A stretch of DNA of 64,000 bases from Acidovorax sp. T1. Its GTDB lineage: Bacteria > Pseudomonadota > Gammaproteobacteria > Burkholderiales > Burkholderiaceae_C. Under the pieces are notes generated by a model. The model was not told where the DNA came from and searched no databases. It saw nothing but the letters and a program-made list of their open reading frames with translations. Position numbers and translations under genes: made by a program. This document shows positions 54,386-64,000 of this stretch, piece by piece; position 1 is the stretch's first letter; the number at the start of each line of letters is the position of its first letter. The stretch lies in NCBI RefSeq assembly GCF_002176815.1, contig NZ_CP021648.1, positions 3,756,001 through 3,820,000 on the forward strand, written 5' to 3'.

Positions 54386-56008
54386 TTGAAGTCCAACCAA
54401 CGCGCCACCATAGAGACACTGCTGGAGCGCAACACATCGCAACGCGAGATCGCCCGCATCACGGGCATCGACCGCAAGACGGTCAGGAGCTACCACCAGC
54501 GCTGGCTGGAGCAACTGCAGTCAAATTCCCCCGGGGTGGCCACCGGCTCGGCAGGTCAAATTCCCCCACCCTGGCCACCGGCTCCTGGGCCGGTGGCCAC
54601 CTCCCTGTGCGAACCCTGGCGCGAGTTCATCGAAGCCCAGCTGCGGCTGAAGCGAAACGCCACGGCCATCTACCAGGACCTGGTCGACCAGCACGGCTTT
54701 GATGGCCAGTACAACTCGGTCAAACGCTTCTGTGCAAAGTTGCGGCACAAGGAGCCCGAGCAGTTCGATCGCCTGTCCTTCCTGCCCGGCGAGGAGATGC
54801 AGGTGGACTACGGCGAGGGCGCGCCCACCCGCGTGCCCGGCAGCGACCGGTACCGCAAGCCCCGCCTGTTCGTGGCCACCTTGCGGTATTCCCGTGCCAG
54901 TTTCCGGTGCGTGGTCTGGAAGTCCAGCCAGCAGATCTGGGCCGAGCTGCACGAGCGGGCCCTGCGGTACTTCGGGGGCTGCCCCCAGTACGTGGTGCTG
55001 GACAATCTGAAGGAAGGCGTCCTCAAGCCCGACCTGTACGAGCCCGATCTCAACCCGGTGTACGCCGCCGCCCTGGCGCACTACGGCGTGGTGGCCGACC
55101 CGGCGCGGGTGCGAGACCCCAACCGCAAGGGCACGGTGGAGCATGCCATCGGCCATACCCAGGCCACGGCCTTGAAGGGCCGGCGCTTTGAGTCCATCGA
55201 GGCCCAGAACGAGTTCCTGGCGCACTGGGAGAAGAGCTGGGCATCCAAGCGCATCCACGGCACCGAGCGACGCCAGGTGCAGGCCATGTTCGAGGAAGAG
55301 CGCAGCCACCTCAAACCCCTGCCAGTGCTGGGAATGCAGTATTTCGACGAGGCGGTGCGCACCGTCTGCGACGACAGCTGTGTGCGGGTGGATCACAGCA
55401 GCTACGCCGCTCGCCCGGCGAACATCGGCTCCAAGGTGTTGGTGCGCATCTACGCCCAGCGCATCGAGATTCGTGACATGCACACCCGTGCCTTGCTGCG
55501 CACCCACGCCAAGGCCGAGCGTCCCGGCACGGTGATTCTGCCCATGGAGGAGCGGGTGTTCAATCCGTCTCGCGAGACCCGCCTGATCCTGCGTCAGGCC
55601 GGCGAGATTGGTGAGCACGCCAGCCGGCTGTGTGAGCTGCTCTTTGCCATCGAGGGTCGTGTCGGGCAGCGCAAGCTCTGGGGCATTGTGGGACTCATGC
55701 GCCGTTACCCGGCGCACTGCATCAATGCCGCCTGCGCCCAGGCCCTGGAGCAAGGGGTCTACAGCTACAAGCGCGTGCTGGCGCTGACCGAAGCCCTCTT
55801 TGCCCAGGCGATGGCGGCCATCGAGGCTACCTGCGGCGAAGCACCCGCCGCCGGTGCCCACGCGCTGACGCAGCAGCATGAGCTCATCCGAGACGCTGAG
55901 GAGTACAGCGATCTCTTCGCGCTCGCCGCCGCCACGGCAAACACCACCACCACCACCACCACCACCACCACCAACAACACCACCAACGCACCGGGAGTTC
56001 AGCCATGA
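54386..56008 (+). CDS. istA: IS21 IstA transposase
   Basis: This DDE transposase of about 540 residues has an N-terminal HTH (NTSQREIARITGIDRKTVRS), catalytic Asp in EMQVDYGEG, second Asp in VVLDNLKEGV, and Glu in RKGTVEHAIGHTQ. The start is uncertain. GTG at 54377 overlaps the AAGGAG Shine-Dalgarno, so TTG at 54386, 8 bases after it, is preferred. The C-terminus is a run of ten threonines encoded by an ACC repeat, then NNTTNAPGVQP, unusual for IstA. Confidence 0.9.
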   Translation: MKSNQRATIETLLERNTSQREIARITGIDRKTVRSYHQRWLEQLQSNSPGVATGSAGQIPPPWPPAPGPVATSLCEPWREFIEAQLRLKRNATAIYQDLVDQHGFDGQYNSVKRFCAKLRHKEPEQFDRLSFLPGEEMQVDYGEGAPTRVPGSDRYRKPRLFVATLRYSRASFRCVVWKSSQQIWAELHERALRYFGGCPQYVVLDNLKEGVLKPDLYEPDLNPVYAAALAHYGVVADPARVRDPNRKGTVEHAIGHTQATALKGRRFESIEAQNEFLAHWEKSWASKRIHGTERRQVQAMFEEERSHLKPLPVLGMQYFDEAVRTVCDDSCVRVDHSSYAARPANIGSKVLVRIYAQRIEIRDMHTRALLRTHAKAERPGTVILPMEERVFNPSRETRLILRQAGEIGEHASRLCELLFAIEGRVGQRKLWGIVGLMRRYPAHCINAACAQALEQGVYSYKRVLALTEALFAQAMAAIEATCGEAPAAGAHALTQQHELIRDAEEYSDLFALAAATANTTTTTTTTTTNNTTNAPGVQP

Positions 56009-56769
56009 ACATGATCGAGATCGAACGCGCGCTGCGCGAGCTGCGCCTGTCCGGCATCGCCGAGACCCTGTCCACCCGCGTGATGCAGGCCCAGGCCGCC
56101 CAGCAGCCTTTCCTGGAGACCTTCGCCGCCATGCTGCAAGACGAGCTGGACCGCCGGCGCTCTCGCCTGACCGAGCGCCGCTTCAAGCGCTCGGGTCTGG
56201 ATGAGCGCCCCTCGCTGGCTGACTTCGACTGGCGTTTCAACCCGAAGCTGCCGCGCAGCGCCTGCTTCGAGTTGCACACCCTGAAGTTCATCGGCGAGGG
56301 GGCCAACGCGCTGATCATCGGCAAGCCGGGCACCGGCAAGAGCCATGTGGCCAAGGCCGTGGCCTACCAGGCCACGCTGCAGGGCTATGACGTGCGTTAC
56401 CTGGAAGCCGACACCGAGTTCGCCCGTTACGCGCTGGCCACTACGGCAGAGCGCACCGAGCTGCTCAAGGACTGGGTCGCGCCGGACCTGCTCGTCCTCG
56501 ATGACCTGTTCCTGGCCAGACGCATCAGCGAGCATGCCGCTGAAGTCCTACAGGCCATCGTGCACCAGCGCTACAAGCTGCGCCGCGCTGTTCTCATCAC
56601 GTCCAACCGCGTGGTGCAGGACTGGGGCAAATACCTCGGCGACGCCACCATGGCCAGCACCATCCTGGATCGCCTCATGCACCGCTGCGCGATGCTGGAG
56701 TTCGAGGGCAAGAGCTACCGCCTCAAGGAGGCCGCTGCACGCATCGCCATCACACCCGAGTCGTCATAA
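56005..56769 (+). CDS. istB: IS21 IstB ATP-binding helper
   Basis: The 254-residue AAA+ ATPase of the DnaC/IstB type has Walker A GKPGTGKSHVAKA, Walker B LLVLDDLFLARR, and sensor I VLITSNRVVQDW. It regulates target choice and strand transfer by IstA. It starts within the istA stop (ATGA). Confidence 0.95.
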   Translation: MNMIEIERALRELRLSGIAETLSTRVMQAQAAQQPFLETFAAMLQDELDRRRSRLTERRFKRSGLDERPSLADFDWRFNPKLPRSACFELHTLKFIGEGANALIIGKPGTGKSHVAKAVAYQATLQGYDVRYLEADTEFARYALATTAERTELLKDWVAPDLLVLDDLFLARRISEHAAEVLQAIVHQRYKLRRAVLITSNRVVQDWGKYLGDATMASTILDRLMHRCAMLEFEGKSYRLKEAAARIAITPESS

Positions 56770-57478
56770 TCCGACCGTCCTGCCTGGGGGAATTTGGGGT
56801 GGCCAAGGGTGGGGGAATTTGACCTGGCCATCGGGGCCAGGACGTACACCAGAAGCTTTTCGGCCATGACGCTCGTATCGAAAGAGTACGGATCCGGTCA
56901 CCGATTTCTCTTGATCGAAATAGTAAGTTCCTCCCCCGGTAAGCATGGCAGACTTTTATCCCTTGCCAGGTGCTCCGGGGCTACTTGTGCTTGCCGTGTC
57001 CAGCCAGACCCCGACGGCAGCTACGCTGTCCCAGCGGGTGCCGTGCCAAGCAAGCACCAACGGTCCAAGGTAGACATCCCCGATGCCGGTACCGCTGTCC
57101 CTCAATCCAACTGCATGTATATCAAGCGACGTCCTGATCACTGGAACAATGGCTTCAAAGCCATAGTCCGCACCGAAAACTTTGACGTTCGTGATCTTGA
57201 TGAATCGGTTTGCGAGCGCGGTAACACTCCCGGTATTGCTACCCGGCAACTTCGCATCCGATCCGGGGACTCGAAAGTTGTCGATGTCGTAGTGCACCAG
57301 ATACGCAAGATAGTAGTCCCCGGGCGGGGGCGCGGATGCGGCCTGAATGCCTTCAACCCCGGCGACGTAATGCCCTTCCGCGTAAGCGCTCGCACCGGCA
57401 AGTAATCCGACCAGAGTGGTCATGACGGGCAAGACATGGAAAGGTGGCTTGAGTTTTTTCATGATGCGACGCCCCTCC

Positions 57479-58850
57479 TCAGATGCGGATGCCGAACTTG
57501 CCGTATCCAGACGCCTTGACGCCTCCGAAGGGCATTTGCGCTTCGTCGTGCACGGTGGACCCGTTGATGTGGCAGATGCCCGACTCGATTCGGGATGCGA
57601 CCTGCCAGGCACGCGCGACATCGCGGCCGAATACCGCGGCAGCCAACCCGAACTCGTTGTCATTTGCGCAGGCCACGGCCTCCTCCACACCTTTGACTCG
57701 AACGATCGCTTTGACTGGTGCAAAGGTCTCATCCTGGAAGACACGCATCTGCGGCGTGACACCATCCAGCAGCGTGGCCGGCATCAGCGTGCTGGAGACT
57801 TTGCCGCCACACACAAGTCGAGCTCCCTTTGTCAACGCGTCATCAATCAGAGCGTTGCAGCGGTCCACGGTCGGCATGTCTACCACCGAGCCCAGCATCA
57901 CCGGCCCTTGGCGGGGATCACCCAGCGGCAGGCTCGCGGCCCGAGTGGCCAGCCTCTCTATGAAGGCATCCGCGATGGACTCGTCCACGATGATCCGCTC
58001 GGTCGACATGCAGATTTGCCCGGAGTTGGAAAACGCGCCGAATGTTGCTGCATTCACGGCGGCCTCGATATCCGCGTCCGCCAGAACCACAAAGGGCGCC
58101 TTGCCGCCCAGTTCCAAGACAGCGGATTTCAGGTACGTGGCGCAGGTCTGCGCAACCAGCTTTCCCACCTTTGTCGAGCCAGTGAAATTCACGCGCCGCA
58201 GCGCAGGGTGGGCGACCATGGCTTCCACCACGGCCGCAGCATCGGCGGGTGCGTTGGTCACGAAGTTCACGACGCCTGCGGGCAGGCCTGCCTCCTGCAT
58301 GGCATCGATGATCAGGCCATGCGTAGCCGGGCAGATCTCGGACCCCTTGAGGATGACCGTGTTGCCACAGGCCAGTGGGGTCGCTATCGCGCGAACGTCG
58401 AGGACGACCGGCGCATTCCACGGCGCGATGCCAAGCACCACGCCAACAGGCTGACGCACCGCCATCGCCACGCTGCCAGGAACGTTGGAAGGGATGAGTT
58501 GCCCATCGATTTGTGTGGTCAGAGATGCGGCCTCGACCAACATGTCAGCAGCCAGCGATACATTGAAGCCCGCCCAGATCGCCGAAGCACCTATCTCGGA
58601 AGCCATTGCTTCGGTGATCGCTTCGGCCTTGGCCCTGAGTGCATCGGATGCCTTCAGAAGGAGGCTGCGGCGCTCGCCGGGCCCAATGGAGGCCCATGCG
58701 GGAAGCATCGACGGCAGCGACCGCATCGGCGGTGCTGGCAGCGGGTGCGCGCGTTGCGACGTTGTGGTCCAGCGGGTTTCTCCGCTCAAAAGCAGCCCCG
58801 CTGGAGGTGCTTCTGCGCTCACCACCGACGAGCATCTGGATCTCAATCAT
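57479..58850 (-). pseudogene. Aldehyde dehydrogenase pseudogene, pchA paralogue
   Basis: The protein resembles the intact pchA product nearly throughout (GIAPWNAPVVLDVRAIATPL, FSNSGQICMSTERIIVDESI). The start MIEIQMLVGGERR at 58,850 and the rest lie in different frames. Around 58,705 the homologous segment after VDA lacks about 13 bases relative to pchA (VEAAQAAFPAW), a frameshift. The C-terminus also stops early (GYGKFGIRI), about two dozen residues short of pchA, right before the sphA-like gene, so a deletion probably joined the two. This is a decaying second cresol-type cluster. Confidence 0.85.
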
Positions 58851-58964
58851 TTGACTTCCTTCTGAAAACTTGAACTCCAGTTGCCAATGTATTTGCCGCT
58901 CCGGTAATCCCCCCGCAAATCCAGTGCGCTGAGAAGTAGAGAGTCTTACAGGAGAATCTCTACC

Positions 58965-59231
58965 ATGAAGAAATCGCGTTTCACCGACAGCCAGATCATC
59001 GACGTACTCAAGCGGGCAGAGGCCGGACTGACCGTCCCCGAGCTGTGTCGTGAACTGGGAATCAGCTCGGCGACTTTTTACAAGTGGCGAGCCAAGTTCG
59101 GTGGCATGGACGCCTCGCTCATGGCGCGCATGAAGGAGCTGGAGGAGGAGAACCGGCGATTGCGCAAGATGTATGTCGAGGAAAAGCTCAAGGCCGAGGT
59201 TGTCTCTGAGGCTCTCGCAAAAAAGTGGTGA
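58965..59231 (+). CDS. IS3-family transposase OrfA
   Basis: The 88-residue OrfA has an HTH (RFTDSQIIDVLKRAEAGLTV, ELGISSATFYKWRAKFGGMD) and a leucine-zipper-like tail (MKELEEENRRLRKMYVEEKL). It is intact, but its partner OrfB is truncated. The left end of the element probably lies a few tens of bases upstream; I could not fix it. Confidence 0.9.
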   Translation: MKKSRFTDSQIIDVLKRAEAGLTVPELCRELGISSATFYKWRAKFGGMDASLMARMKELEEENRRLRKMYVEEKLKAEVVSEALAKKW

Positions 59232-59659
59232 AGCCATCTCGCCGACGCGAGATGGCTCAACATGCAGTGCAGCAACATGGACTATCGATCCGGGCTGCTT
59301 GCCAGGCGTTTCAGATCAGTCAAGCCTGCTATCGCTACGAGGCCCGCCGCAATATTGAGGACGATGAGATCGCTCTGTGGCTGCTGCGCTTGACCGACAA
59401 CAACCGCAACTGGGGCTTTGGCCTTTGCTTCCTGTACCTGCGCAATGTGCGAGGCTTCGTATGGAACCACAAGCGTGTTTATCGCGTCTACCGGGAGTTG
59501 GAGCTGAACCTGCGTATCAAGCCTCGCAAGCGGTTGGTGCGTGAGAAGCCTGAGCCTCTGACAGTGCCCGAAACCTGCAACGAGGTCTGGTCCATGGACT
59601 TCATGCATGACCAGCTTGAGGATGGCCGTAGCATCCGATTGCTCGTATGGGGCCCGTAA
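59228..59659 (+). pseudogene. IS3-family transposase OrfB, truncated by an IS66 end
   Basis: This frame, overlapping the orfA stop, has an HTH-21 region (AAQ/LSIRAACQAFQISQACYRYE-like), and the start of the integrase core with the first catalytic Asp in VWSMDFMHDQLEDGRSIR. It ends at TAA where an IS66-type end (GTAATCCCATCTTGA) begins at 59,656. The second Asp and the Glu are missing, so no active IS3 transposase can be made. Confidence 0.88.
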
Positions 59660-59897
59660 TCCCATCTTGAGGCTGCGCAGACCTCCGAGCAAGATCGCGT
59701 CCACGAAACAACCGTGCACACGATGCTCAAAGATTCTCACTCCCCTCGTTATTCGGTGCCGCGCACGCGCCGCACCTATACGCCACAGTTCAAGGCTGAA
59801 CTGATCGCCGCGTGCAAGCAGCCCGGCGCATCGATTGCCGCCACGGCGCGTGAACACGGCATGAATGCCAATGTGCTGCATCGCTGGCTCAAGGAGC
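59656..59897 (+). mobile_element. IS66-family remnant (terminal repeat and 5' part of tnpA)
   Basis: It begins GTAATCCCATCTTGA, an IS66-type end, and runs into the first part of a tnpA gene (starting ATG at 59,723). The protein begins MLKDSHSPRYSVPRTRRTYT and continues IAACKQPGASIAATAREHGM and LHRWLKE, close to the TnpA of copy 3. The left end of copy 3 cuts it at 59,898. It points opposite to copy 3, and its remainder is not found on the other side of copy 3. Confidence 0.8.
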
Positions 59898-59948
59898 GTA
59901 AGCGCGCGGCAATCCCATGTTGACCGCAGCCGGCCGCACAGGTATTGA

Positions 59949-61505
59949 TCAGGAGTTCGGGGCCTGCCAGCGATGCGGCAGCAATTCTTCGATCCTGCTG
60001 GCCCGGTGCGTGGGCAAGCGCGTGAGCACGTCCTTCAGGTAGGCATAGGGGTCATGCCCGTTCATGCGCGCCGACTGCACCAGGCTCATCACCGCGGCCG
60101 CACGTTGGCCTGCTCGCAGGCTGCCGGCGAACAGCCAGTTGTTGCGGCCAATGGCGATCGGCCGGATCTGGTTCTCGATCCAGTTGTTGTCCACCGGCAG
60201 TTGCCCGTCACCAACGAAGCGCGTCAGTGCAGTCCAGCGCCGCAGGCTGTAATCCAGCGCCTTGGCCGTGGCCGAGCTGTCGGGCAGTTTTTGTCTCTGT
60301 AGCAGCATCCACTCGTGCAGTGCAGCTAGCAATGGCTTGGTGTGCTGCTGCCGGATGGCCTGGCGCTGATCCGTGTTCAATTCCTTGACCTCGCGCTCGA
60401 TGTCGTAGACCTTGGCGAACTGCTCCAGCGCGAACCCGGCGATCTGGCTTTTGTGGGCCGCGTGCAGGTCAAAGAATTTGCGCCGCGCGTGCGCCAGGCA
60501 ACCCGCTTCCGTGATGCCATTGGCAAACCCAGCCTTGTAGCCGCTGAAGTCATCGCATACCAGGCTGCCGCGCCAGTCTCCGAGGAAGTTGCGGGCATGC
60601 TCGCCTGCTCTTGACTCGCAGAAGTCGTACACCACGGCCTTCATGTCTTCGAAGGCGCCTGGTGCGTAAGCCCACAGGTAAGCCCGGTGGGTGCTGCCTT
60701 TGCCAGGCTTGAGCATTTGCACCGGCGTCTCGTCGGCGTGCAGCACGCTGCGGCTGAGTATCTCCGCCTTCAGCGCATCGACCAGCGGCTGCAGCCGCAC
60801 GCCGCAGGTGCCGACCCACTGCGCCAGAGTCGAGCGGGGGATGGCCAGACCGGCGCGTCCAAAGATCGCTTCCTGGCGGTATAGCGGCAGGTGGTCGGCG
60901 TACTTGGCCACCAGCACCTGGGCCAGCAGGCCCGTGGTGGGGATGCCCTTGTCGATCACATGCGCTTCGACCGGCGGCTGGGTGATGGTTTCGCACTGTG
61001 CGCAGGCCCACTTGCCACGGATGTGGCGCTCCACCGTGAACACGCCGGGCACATAGTCCAGCTTTTCGGCCACGTCTTCACCGATGCGCTTCATCGCACA
61101 ACCACAGGCGCAGGTAGTCAACTCAGGCTCGTGGCGGATCTCGCGCCGCGGCAGGTTGGCCGGCAGCGGCTGGCGCTTGGGTTGCTGTTTGGCTTGGGGC
61201 GCTGGCGCAGGCGGCTGCAGTTGCTCGATCTCGACGGCGACCGCTGCCAGGTCGGCCTCGATCTCGTCTTCAAGCAGGCTGCGCTGCTCGGCGTTGAAGC
61301 GCTCGGACTGGGCCGCGAACTTCATGCGCTTCAAGAGCGCGTTCTCGTGGGTGAGCTTGGCGTTGAGCGCCTGGCTGTGCTTGAGTTCGGTTTGGTGGCG
61401 GGCGATTTGCGCGTCCTTGTCGCTCACGTGGCCCATGAGGCTGGCAACCATCTCGCGCAGTTGCTCTGCGCTGAGATTGTTCAGGGATTGTTGCTGCACC
61501 ACCAT
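59949..61505 (-). CDS. IS66 TnpC transposase (copy 3)
   Basis: This 518-residue intact transposase has HADETPVQM, VCDDFSGYK and NNWIENQIRP. It differs from copies 1 and 2 at scattered residues (for example PAPAPQAKQQ, TQPPVEAHVI, GRAGLAIPRSTL). The amino-acid changes are spread along the protein, unlike the block pattern between copies 1 and 2. Confidence 0.95.
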   Translation of the reverse strand: MVVQQQSLNNLSAEQLREMVASLMGHVSDKDAQIARHQTELKHSQALNAKLTHENALLKRMKFAAQSERFNAEQRSLLEDEIEADLAAVAVEIEQLQPPAPAPQAKQQPKRQPLPANLPRREIRHEPELTTCACGCAMKRIGEDVAEKLDYVPGVFTVERHIRGKWACAQCETITQPPVEAHVIDKGIPTTGLLAQVLVAKYADHLPLYRQEAIFGRAGLAIPRSTLAQWVGTCGVRLQPLVDALKAEILSRSVLHADETPVQMLKPGKGSTHRAYLWAYAPGAFEDMKAVVYDFCESRAGEHARNFLGDWRGSLVCDDFSGYKAGFANGITEAGCLAHARRKFFDLHAAHKSQIAGFALEQFAKVYDIEREVKELNTDQRQAIRQQHTKPLLAALHEWMLLQRQKLPDSSATAKALDYSLRRWTALTRFVGDGQLPVDNNWIENQIRPIAIGRNNWLFAGSLRAGQRAAAVMSLVQSARMNGHDPYAYLKDVLTRLPTHRASRIEELLPHRWQAPNS

Positions 61506-61570
61506 GGCAGCCAGTGTGCCAAGGAAGGCCCTGCGCTGCCATGCGCAGATCCACCGATTGCGCGCCGGCT

Positions 61571-61903
61571 TCAGACCATGGTGATAATGCCGGCGTTTCC
61601 CATGCGTTGCCAGGGCAGGCCCAGCACCAGGGCGTCAAGCTGGACAGGCTCCAACTGCCACTGCTCATTGCCTGGCGCCGGCCAGACGAACTTCCCCTGG
61701 TGCAGGCGGCGAGCGGCCAGCCAGATGCCGATGCCGTCGTGCACCAGCACCTTGATGCGGTTGGCGCGTCTGTTGGCGAACAGGTAGGCGTGATGAGGGT
61801 GGGCAGCACCGAACACGCTGACCACCCGGGCCAGCGCCGTGTCGGTGCCGGCGCGCATGTCCAGCGGGGCCGTGGCAAGCCAGGCAGCGTCGATACGGAT
61901 CAT
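61571..61903 (-). CDS. IS66 TnpB accessory protein (copy 3)
   Basis: This 110-residue Orf2-like protein is very similar to the other copies (LFANRRANRIKVLVHDG). It starts within the 3' end of tnpA with a 4-base overlap. Confidence 0.93.
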   Translation of the reverse strand: MIRIDAAWLATAPLDMRAGTDTALARVVSVFGAAHPHHAYLFANRRANRIKVLVHDGIGIWLAARRLHQGKFVWPAPGNEQWQLEPVQLDALVLGLPWQRMGNAGIITMV

Positions 61904-62448
61904 TGCCGCAGCACCTGGAGCAAACCCTGCAATGCGCGGGAACACTCGCCAGCAGCGGCCACCGGCCAATTGACCGTCACGAGGGTGCCGTGATGACAGC
62001 ACTCGATGCGGATGTCTGATGAGGGAGTTGCCGATGCAGCACTTGGGGCAGCTTGCGCACCCGCTGGCTGAGGCCCCATCGCCGGCGAGCCCAGCGTCAT
62101 CGCGATGAAGGCGGGCACGGTGCTGGCATGAGGCAGATGCGCCGGGGCACGAACAGGCTGTGCATTGGCCATTGGCTCAGCCGCTGCATCGTCGCAGTGC
62201 GGGGCGATGCCGGACGCCACAGCATGCGCGGTATCGCAGGTGGGCTGGTGAAGGCCCAGACGATGCTCCTTGAGCCAGCGATGCAGCACATTGGCATTCA
62301 TGCCATGTTCACGTGCTGTGGCGGCAATTGATGCGCCGGGCTGCTGGCACGCGGCGATCAGTTCAACCTTGAATTGCGCGCTGTAGACCCGGCGTGTGCG
62401 GGGGACACGGGAGCGCGAGTTGGGGATCTCTTGAGACATGGTGTGCAC
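61900..62448 (-). CDS. IS66 TnpA (copy 3, long form)
   Basis: The 182-residue TnpA has HTH VYSAQFKVELIAACQQPGAS and HGMNANVLHRWLKEHR, then a His/Pro/Ala-rich linker and a C-terminal DIRIECCHHGTLVTVNWPVA segment. It is clearly a different lineage from the 126-residue TnpA of copies 1 and 2. This makes copy 3 a mosaic: TnpB and TnpC are close to the other copies while TnpA is not. Confidence 0.9.
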   Translation of the reverse strand: MHTMSQEIPNSRSRVPRTRRVYSAQFKVELIAACQQPGASIAATAREHGMNANVLHRWLKEHRLGLHQPTCDTAHAVASGIAPHCDDAAAEPMANAQPVRAPAHLPHASTVPAFIAMTLGSPAMGPQPAGAQAAPSAASATPSSDIRIECCHHGTLVTVNWPVAAAGECSRALQGLLQVLRQ

Positions 62449-62556
62449 GATGGTTTACGTGGACACGATGGTGCTTGCAATTGCTCATTCGAGGTAGATG
62501 GGGTGGCCGGACGGATACGATAGGTGCGGTGGTGCAGGCGATTGTGAGATTCCAAA

Positions 62557-62592
62557 GCAGAACGCCCCACTCAAAGTTTGAGTGGGGCGTTA
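62557..62592 (-). terminator. rRNA operon terminator
   Basis: AACGCCCCACTCAAA and TTTGAGTGGGGCGTT form a perfect 15-bp stem separated by one base, just downstream of the 5S gene on the minus strand. The T-run after it is weak (CTGCTTTGG). Confidence 0.85.
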
Positions 62593-62605
62593 CTGGGCTG
62601 TAAGA

Positions 62606-62720
62606 GCCTGACGATGACCTACTTTCACACGGGAACCCGCACTATCATCGGCGCAAAGTCGTTTCACTGTCCTGTTCGGGATGGGAAGGAGTGGTACCAA
62701 CTTGCTATGGTCATCAGGCA
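62606..62720 (-). rRNA. rrf: 5S ribosomal RNA
   Basis: The minus strand begins TGCCTGATGACCATAGCAAG and ends near CATCGTCAGGCT. It contains the 5S hallmarks CCATCCCGAAC and GAAACG...GCGCCGATGATAGT. The ends pair as the terminal helix I. Coordinates are good to a few bases. Confidence 0.95.
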
Positions 62721-62875
62721 TAACTTGGTGCTGGGCAGTTTTGTGAACTGCCTGGCGAATTCATAGAGTTTGGAATCAGATTTTATGTGTTTTGACTGCG
62801 TCAACTTGGCATAACAATCTTTGAGCTTTGCACACAAACATCACTGCTTGATGTGTTGGCTATCAAAGTTATAGG
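62721..62875 (-). other. 23S-5S internal transcribed spacer
   Basis: A 155-base AT-rich spacer, with no tRNA visible. Confidence 0.8.

Positions 62876-64000
<1,125 letters not shown>

Larger units (their letters stand above)
54233..56835 (+). mobile_element. IS21-family insertion sequence
   Basis: The element is 2,603 bases, inserted in the sphA-like gene. The ends are related: CCCTGATGGCCACCC on the left and, reverse complemented, CCCGATGGCCAGGTC on the right, each followed by internal repeats containing AA(A/C)T(T/C)CCCCC. The 8-base target duplication GCCAGGAC is exact at 54,225-54,232 and 56,836-56,843. It carries istA and istB, overlapping by 4 bases. Confidence 0.92.
53946..57462 (-). 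pseudogene. SphA-like outer-membrane protein gene, broken by a stop codon and an IS21 insertion
   Basis: Removing the IS21 element and one 8-base duplication restores a continuous 302-codon minus-strand frame (56,836-57,462 joined to 53,946-54,224). It starts KKLKPPFHVLPVMTTLVGLL (signal peptide) and ends FRVTVVKPF. This is the layout of SphA-family beta-barrel proteins found in phenol and cresol clusters. A TAA at codon 169 (56,956-56,958, between APGKG and KSAMLTGGG) lies upstream of the insertion, so two independent lesions disable it. It is directly downstream of the damaged aldehyde dehydrogenase gene. Confidence 0.82.
59898..62518 (-). mobile_element. IS66-family insertion sequence, copy 3 (divergent)
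   Basis: The 2,621-base element has the same orientation as copies 1 and 2, with a longer, different tnpA. The left end begins GTAAGCGCGCGGCAATCCC. The right end, reverse complemented, begins GTATCCGTCCGGCCACCCC. Flanks CAAGGAGC and GATAGGTG do not match, so the original target duplication has been lost by recombination or deletion. It sits between a tnpA remnant and the terminator of an rRNA operon. Confidence 0.88.

Noticed and set aside
55938..55980. ACC run considered as a CRISPR or tandem-repeat locus
   Set aside because: It is a simple trinucleotide repeat within istA, with no spacers.

Overview
The window reads as betaproteobacterial DNA of the Comamonadaceae (Comamonas / Acidovorax / Delftia relatives). 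The basis is the protein sequences, the rpoN-lptB-lptA and argS-SPOR-dsbA blocks, many copies of a short dispersed repeat containing AGCGCTTG that I associate with this family, and a beta-type 5S/23S rRNA end. It splits into segments of visibly different base composition whose borders are mostly insertion sequences (IS).

1-24.4 kb is a dense, very GC-rich housekeeping backbone. It holds an RbbA-type ABC exporter and its permease, a MaoC-Pta fusion overlapping acetate kinase, UspA, PgpA, a CinA-type amidase, an RlmL-like rRNA methyltransferase, a thioesterase, sigma-54, LptB and LptA, DsbA, a SPOR protein, ArgS, PsiF, a LysR regulator divergent from malate synthase G, an MFS exporter, and a class II glutamine amidotransferase cut short by the first IS66 copy.

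24.4-41.7 kb is a 12.4-kb passenger between two IS66-family copies in direct orientation. It carries dut, a glycine-zipper lipoprotein, a SlyD-type FKBP, a DUF2076 protein, a complete p-cresol module (pchA-pchC-pchX-pchF plus a divergent AraC regulator), a RoxA-like oxygenase, coaBC and a small membrane protein. The 8 bases just inside both IS copies are identical (GATGCAAG), and the outermost IS ends match each other better than their own partners. Together these point to a circular unit in which one IS66 sat between coaBC-orf and dut, integrated by recombination with a second, resident IS66.

41.7-62.5 kb is a catabolic island with lower GC and heavy IS damage. An AraC regulator is divergent from a class I cytochrome P450 operon (P450, [2Fe-2S] ferredoxin, ferredoxin reductase, aldehyde dehydrogenase, short-chain dehydrogenase, Bug-type binding protein), a plausible route from a C-H bond to alcohol, aldehyde and acid. 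Next come an IS1182-family element, a LysR remnant, a flavoprotein aromatic hydroxylase with its divergent LysR regulator, and a decaying second cresol-type cluster. In that cluster a SphA-like outer-membrane protein gene is broken by a stop codon and an IS21-family insertion, and a pchA paralogue is frameshifted and shortened. A truncated IS3 element, an IS66 remnant and a third, divergent IS66 copy follow.

62.5-64 kb is the 3' end of an rRNA operon on the minus strand (terminator, 5S, partial 23S). I found no tRNA gene, CRISPR array, phage gene or replication origin.
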